28,075 nucleotides of DNA from a virus. Where the stretch lies: positions 1 to 28,075 of IMG/VR virus record IMGVR_UViG_3300025652_000395; one strand, written 5' to 3'. This document shows, piece after piece, positions 27,134-28,075 of this stretch. The translations under genes and the position numbers were made by a program. Within the stretch, counting starts at the first letter, position 1. The number at the start of each line of letters is the position of its first letter. The notes below the pieces were generated by a model, which saw only the letters and a program-made list of their open reading frames with translations, made no database searches and was not told the origin of the DNA.

Positions 27134-27355
27134 CTAATTATCTTTAAGATATTTTATATTTCTTACATTCTCGTGTGATGCATCTATTATCTTTAAAACT
27201 TCTTCATAAGTTTCTTTCACTTTCTTCCCTCCATTGTTAGTCCAACCTAAAACGATAGCATTGCCATCGCTGGCCTTAGTTACTTGTAGTAATAAATCTA
27301 CATTGCCAATGAATTTTGTATTATCCGGTGCCGTTAATTCTATAAAATGTGCCAT
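27134..27355 (-). CDS. Hypothetical protein, 73 aa
   Basis: Start MAHFIELTAPDNTKFIGNVDLLLQV at 27355 chosen because the earlier ATG at 27412 overlaps gene 27360 far more. β-rich with 'NAIVLGWTNNGGKKVKETYEEVLKII'; resembles small phage proteins of unknown role. Second gene after 27360. Confidence 0.75.
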   Translation of the reverse strand: MAHFIELTAPDNTKFIGNVDLLLQVTKASDGNAIVLGWTNNGGKKVKETYEEVLKIIDASHENVRNIKYLKDN

Positions 27356-27359
27356 AGTG

Positions 27360-27587
27360 TTATTGGTTATAAGTTTTAATATAATCATACACATTCTTAA
27401 GTGGTAAATCATTAAAAAGATTCATACATATAATTCCCTCGTTAGTTATTACAATGTAGTCCCCACAAGTAGAGTGTGTGTTATTTAGAAATAATTCAAT
27501 TCTAATTTGGTCGTGTTCGTCAATTACGTTATAGTTAACGTTTTCTTTGTTAAGAAAATTGATTACTGTTGTGATTTGTTCTAACAT
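27360..27587 (-). CDS. Hypothetical protein, 75 aa
   Basis: 'NVNYNVIDEHDQIRIELFLNNTHSTCGDYIVITNEGIICMNLFNDLPLKNVYDYI': β-strand repeats ending in a helix. Start at 27587 follows AACAAAAACCAATAGT. Contains two cysteines, no metal motif. Function unknown. Confidence 0.75.
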   Translation of the reverse strand: MLEQITTVINFLNKENVNYNVIDEHDQIRIELFLNNTHSTCGDYIVITNEGIICMNLFNDLPLKNVYDYIKTYNQ

Positions 27588-27635
27588 ACTATTGGTTTTT
27601 GTTTCAACAAAGATATATGTTTAATGTGATATATC

Positions 27636-28075
27636 CTAATTTATTTTACGATACTTTATTTTACCTTCACAAAATACACAAGTTGCGCCACCCCACCAAG
27701 CCGTAAGTGATTCAGGAACGTATGGCATTAATTGAGTTTCCCCACAATCCTCACAATATATTTCATATATCAAACTATCTTTATGCCATTTAAGTTCTAC
27801 CTTAGAACTTGCAATACCTCCAAGTTGTATGCATATATCTTTCCAAATATTACCGTGGTCGCTTTGCCCTCTTGTTTCTACATCAATAGCGTGTGCCATT
27901 TCGTGTAAGATAATTCGTCTCCAAAAGTCTAAATTCTCATCAGCACGTTCCAATATAAACTTAGATAAATAAATTACTTTATTATCACTTCTACATTGCC
28001 CAGGAGCAGTATATTCCGCATTCCATTCAAAAGTCCAACCTAATCTAGCTAAATTAAAACTTTGTGGTTTAGATT
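27636..28075 (-). CDS. SprT-like zinc metallopeptidase (5' end outside window)
   Basis: The frame is open to the right edge (first whole codon at 28073). It reads SKPQSFNLARLGWTFEWN, then 'CRSDNKVIYLSKFILE', then 'LHEMAHAIDVETRGQSDHGNIW': the H-E-x-x-H zinc/catalytic motif with a third His 13 residues later, the pattern of SprT/Spartan-type peptidases. The C-terminal 'YCEDC...TCVFC' is the zinc ribbon usual in this family. SprT-like proteins cut proteins bound or cross-linked to DNA; in phage the role is unproven. The start is not visible; an internal TTG at 27953 could be mistaken for it. Confidence 0.88.
   Translation of the reverse strand, partial: SKPQSFNLARLGWTFEWNAEYTAPGQCRSDNKVIYLSKFILERADENLDFWRRIILHEMAHAIDVETRGQSDHGNIWKDICIQLGGIASSKVELKWHKDSLIYEIYCEDCGETQLMPYVPESLTAWWGGATCVFCEGKIKYRKIN

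Noticed and set aside
12940-27640. CRISPR array from the many near-identical promoter repeats
   Set aside because: The repeats are separated by whole genes of varied length, are promoter-shaped and lie upstream of start codons; there are no uniform spacers and no cas genes.
7737-28075. tRNA genes
   Set aside because: No cloverleaf with TTC-loop sequence was found on either strand by eye.

Overview
The window looks like an accessory (probably early) region of a large tailed phage, or less likely a plasmid, of a Bacteroidota host such as Flavobacteriia. Three things support this. First, almost every transcription unit starts with a Bacteroidota-type promoter: a -33 box TTTG, TTAG or CTTG, then 20 bases in the examples counted, then a -7 box TAnnTTTG. 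Second, genes lack Shine-Dalgarno sequences and instead have A-rich leaders with AACCAAT. Third, the DNA is AT-rich and packed with very short genes, several of types that recur in phages (starts MGLDMYL, MGQYYK, MGRYYSG, MGACNF; GP88-, DUF932-, DUF6011-like). No capsid, tail, polymerase, integrase, tRNA or CRISPR sequence was seen.

Layout. Positions 1-7643 hold plus-strand genes, mostly unknown small proteins. They include a GP88-like protein (3808), a secreted lytic transglycosylase-like protein (6155) and a roughly 430-nt non-coding RNA at 3298-3727 with its own promoter and terminator. The plus block meets the minus block at a bidirectional terminator (7693-7715). From 7737 to the right end nearly all genes are on the minus strand; the exception is one isolated plus-strand gene at 9358. 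Recognisable minus-strand genes are a DUF6011-like zinc protein, a DUF932-like protein, a helix-turn-helix protein with a possible degenerate methyltransferase-like domain, a ParB-like protein, a double helix-turn-helix protein, a C5-cytosine DNA methyltransferase and, running off the right edge, a SprT-like zinc metallopeptidase.

The most unusual content is not protein coding. (i) The large structured RNA at 3298-3727. (ii) A second structured RNA on the minus strand at 9811-9988, closed by a perfect 12-bp stem. (iii) A small RNA of about 50-65 nt present in three dispersed copies (8868-8916, 12546-12609, 15376-15431). Each copy sits directly behind the terminator of the upstream gene, and the -33 promoter box lies in the loop of that terminator hairpin. 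The same nested terminator/promoter device, without the small RNA, precedes genes at 5744 and 10337. (iv) Six genes have exactly four bases between the -7 box and the ATG, so their mRNAs should be leaderless or nearly so.

How it works together (inference). Dozens of tiny genes are fired from near-identical host-type promoters as mono- or bicistronic units. Their stop codons, terminators and the next promoter are overlapped to save space. The methyltransferase, ParB-like, helix-turn-helix and SprT-like genes suggest DNA modification and host take-over functions, but most products cannot be assigned a function from sequence alone.
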